A stretch of 13,284 nt of DNA from Pontiellaceae bacterium. GTDB lineage: Bacteria > Verrucomicrobiota > Kiritimatiellia > Kiritimatiellales > Tichowtungiaceae. The notes under the pieces are model-generated. The model was not told the DNA's origin and searched no databases. It worked only from the letters and a program-made list of their open reading frames with translations. Made by a program: the position numbers and the translations under genes. This document shows positions 13,040-13,284 of the stretch, piece by piece (position 1 is the first letter of the stretch; each line of letters begins with the position of its first letter). The DNA lies in the NCBI GenBank assembly GCA_025457785.1, contig JALOTS010000026.1, positions 1-13,284 on the forward strand. Reading direction: 5' to 3'.

Positions 13040-13284
13040 TTATGGAGTGTTTGATATTCGCGAAACGAACCGGAAAAGCTCCGTCAATGTCCCGTCGCCG
13101 AGATCCATCCCGCAGGCGACTTCGTCGAGGGTTACCTGCGCCGGCGCCTGATCGACGGGGAGTTTGACTTCCAGTACGCCGCCGGACAGCACCGCTTCAA
13201 GGCCGCTGACCGCCTCTCCATCGATCATTCCGTAGAGAACCGATCCGCTGGTCCACAGGTCAACAGTGTGCCGATCATCGCCGT
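13040..13284 (-). CDS. C-terminal fragment of an unrecognised protein
   Basis: The last 80 codons of a minus-strand gene that continues beyond the right edge, ending at TAA (13042-13040). The fragment reads GDDRHTVDLWTSGSVLYGMI, then a segment with VLSGGVLEVKLPVDQAPAQV and ends FRFVSRISNTP. Its residue use is protein-like (periodic hydrophobics, few rare codons) and no membrane helix or known C-terminal motif is visible. I do not recognise the family. The stop is 124 bases before the kinase start; whether the genes share a transcript is unclear. Confidence 0.6.
   Translation of the reverse strand, partial: GDDRHTVDLWTSGSVLYGMIDGEAVSGLEAVLSGGVLEVKLPVDQAPAQVTLDEVACGMDLGDGTLTELFRFVSRISNTP

Noticed and set aside
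13230..13284. Serine/threonine kinase subdomain IX (VDLWTSGSVLYGMIDG) in the right-edge fragment
   Set aside because: The resemblance is limited to about 15 residues, and the following sequence lacks the conserved kinase subdomain XI arginine and the usual lobe pattern.
1..13284. CRISPR array, tRNA or rRNA genes, insertion sequence
   Set aside because: No regularly spaced short repeats, no cloverleaf with a T-loop, no rRNA-like stretch and no transposase reading frame were seen.

Overview
The window looks like a chromosomal segment of a Gram-negative bacterium of moderate GC content. The evidence is an outer-membrane TonB-dependent receptor, a periplasmic binding protein and a complete inner-membrane TonB complex. 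I cannot fix the phylum from sequence alone. The gene order of the TonB cluster is the one known from Vibrio-type TonB2 systems (DUF3450, TtpC, ExbB, ExbD, TonB, TPR protein), but many Gram-negative groups carry it. All recognised genes are on the minus strand except one orphan gene.

Layout, left to right. Positions 1-131 hold the start of a HIT-family protein cut by the edge. Positions 132-540 show no gene. Positions 541-5759 are a tight six-gene operon read right to left: DUF3450 coiled-coil protein, TtpC-like ExbB with a periplasmic extension, ExbB, ExbD, TonB and a TPR protein. Every junction overlaps or nearly abuts. Positions 5760-5962 hold a candidate promoter for that operon and several hairpins behind the upstream genes. 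Positions 5963-9222 are a two-gene unit: a FepA/CirA-type receptor followed by an iron-complex-type periplasmic binding protein. Together these two units make an uptake path: receptor, energy transduction through TonB, periplasmic carrier. No ABC permease or ATPase is in the window.

Positions 9223-10856 are the unusual part. An orphan secreted protein (9724-10566, plus strand) is flanked by two directly repeated structured elements of about 200 bp: A at 9361-9564 and B at 10639-10835. Both have the same plan: a long GC-rich hairpin, a small hairpin whose loop carries a Shine-Dalgarno-like sequence, an identical 24-base block, a G4/C4 hairpin with a run of 7-8 T, and a second G-rich palindrome half exactly 24 bp later. 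Several paired positions differ between copies but stay complementary, which supports conserved secondary structure. These may be paralogous small RNAs, cis-regulatory leaders or paired regulator sites. I recognise no named family.

Positions 10857-12915 encode a NarL-type response regulator and its membrane histidine kinase, converging on the orphan gene. Positions 13040-13284 hold the C-terminus of an unrecognised protein that runs off the right edge.
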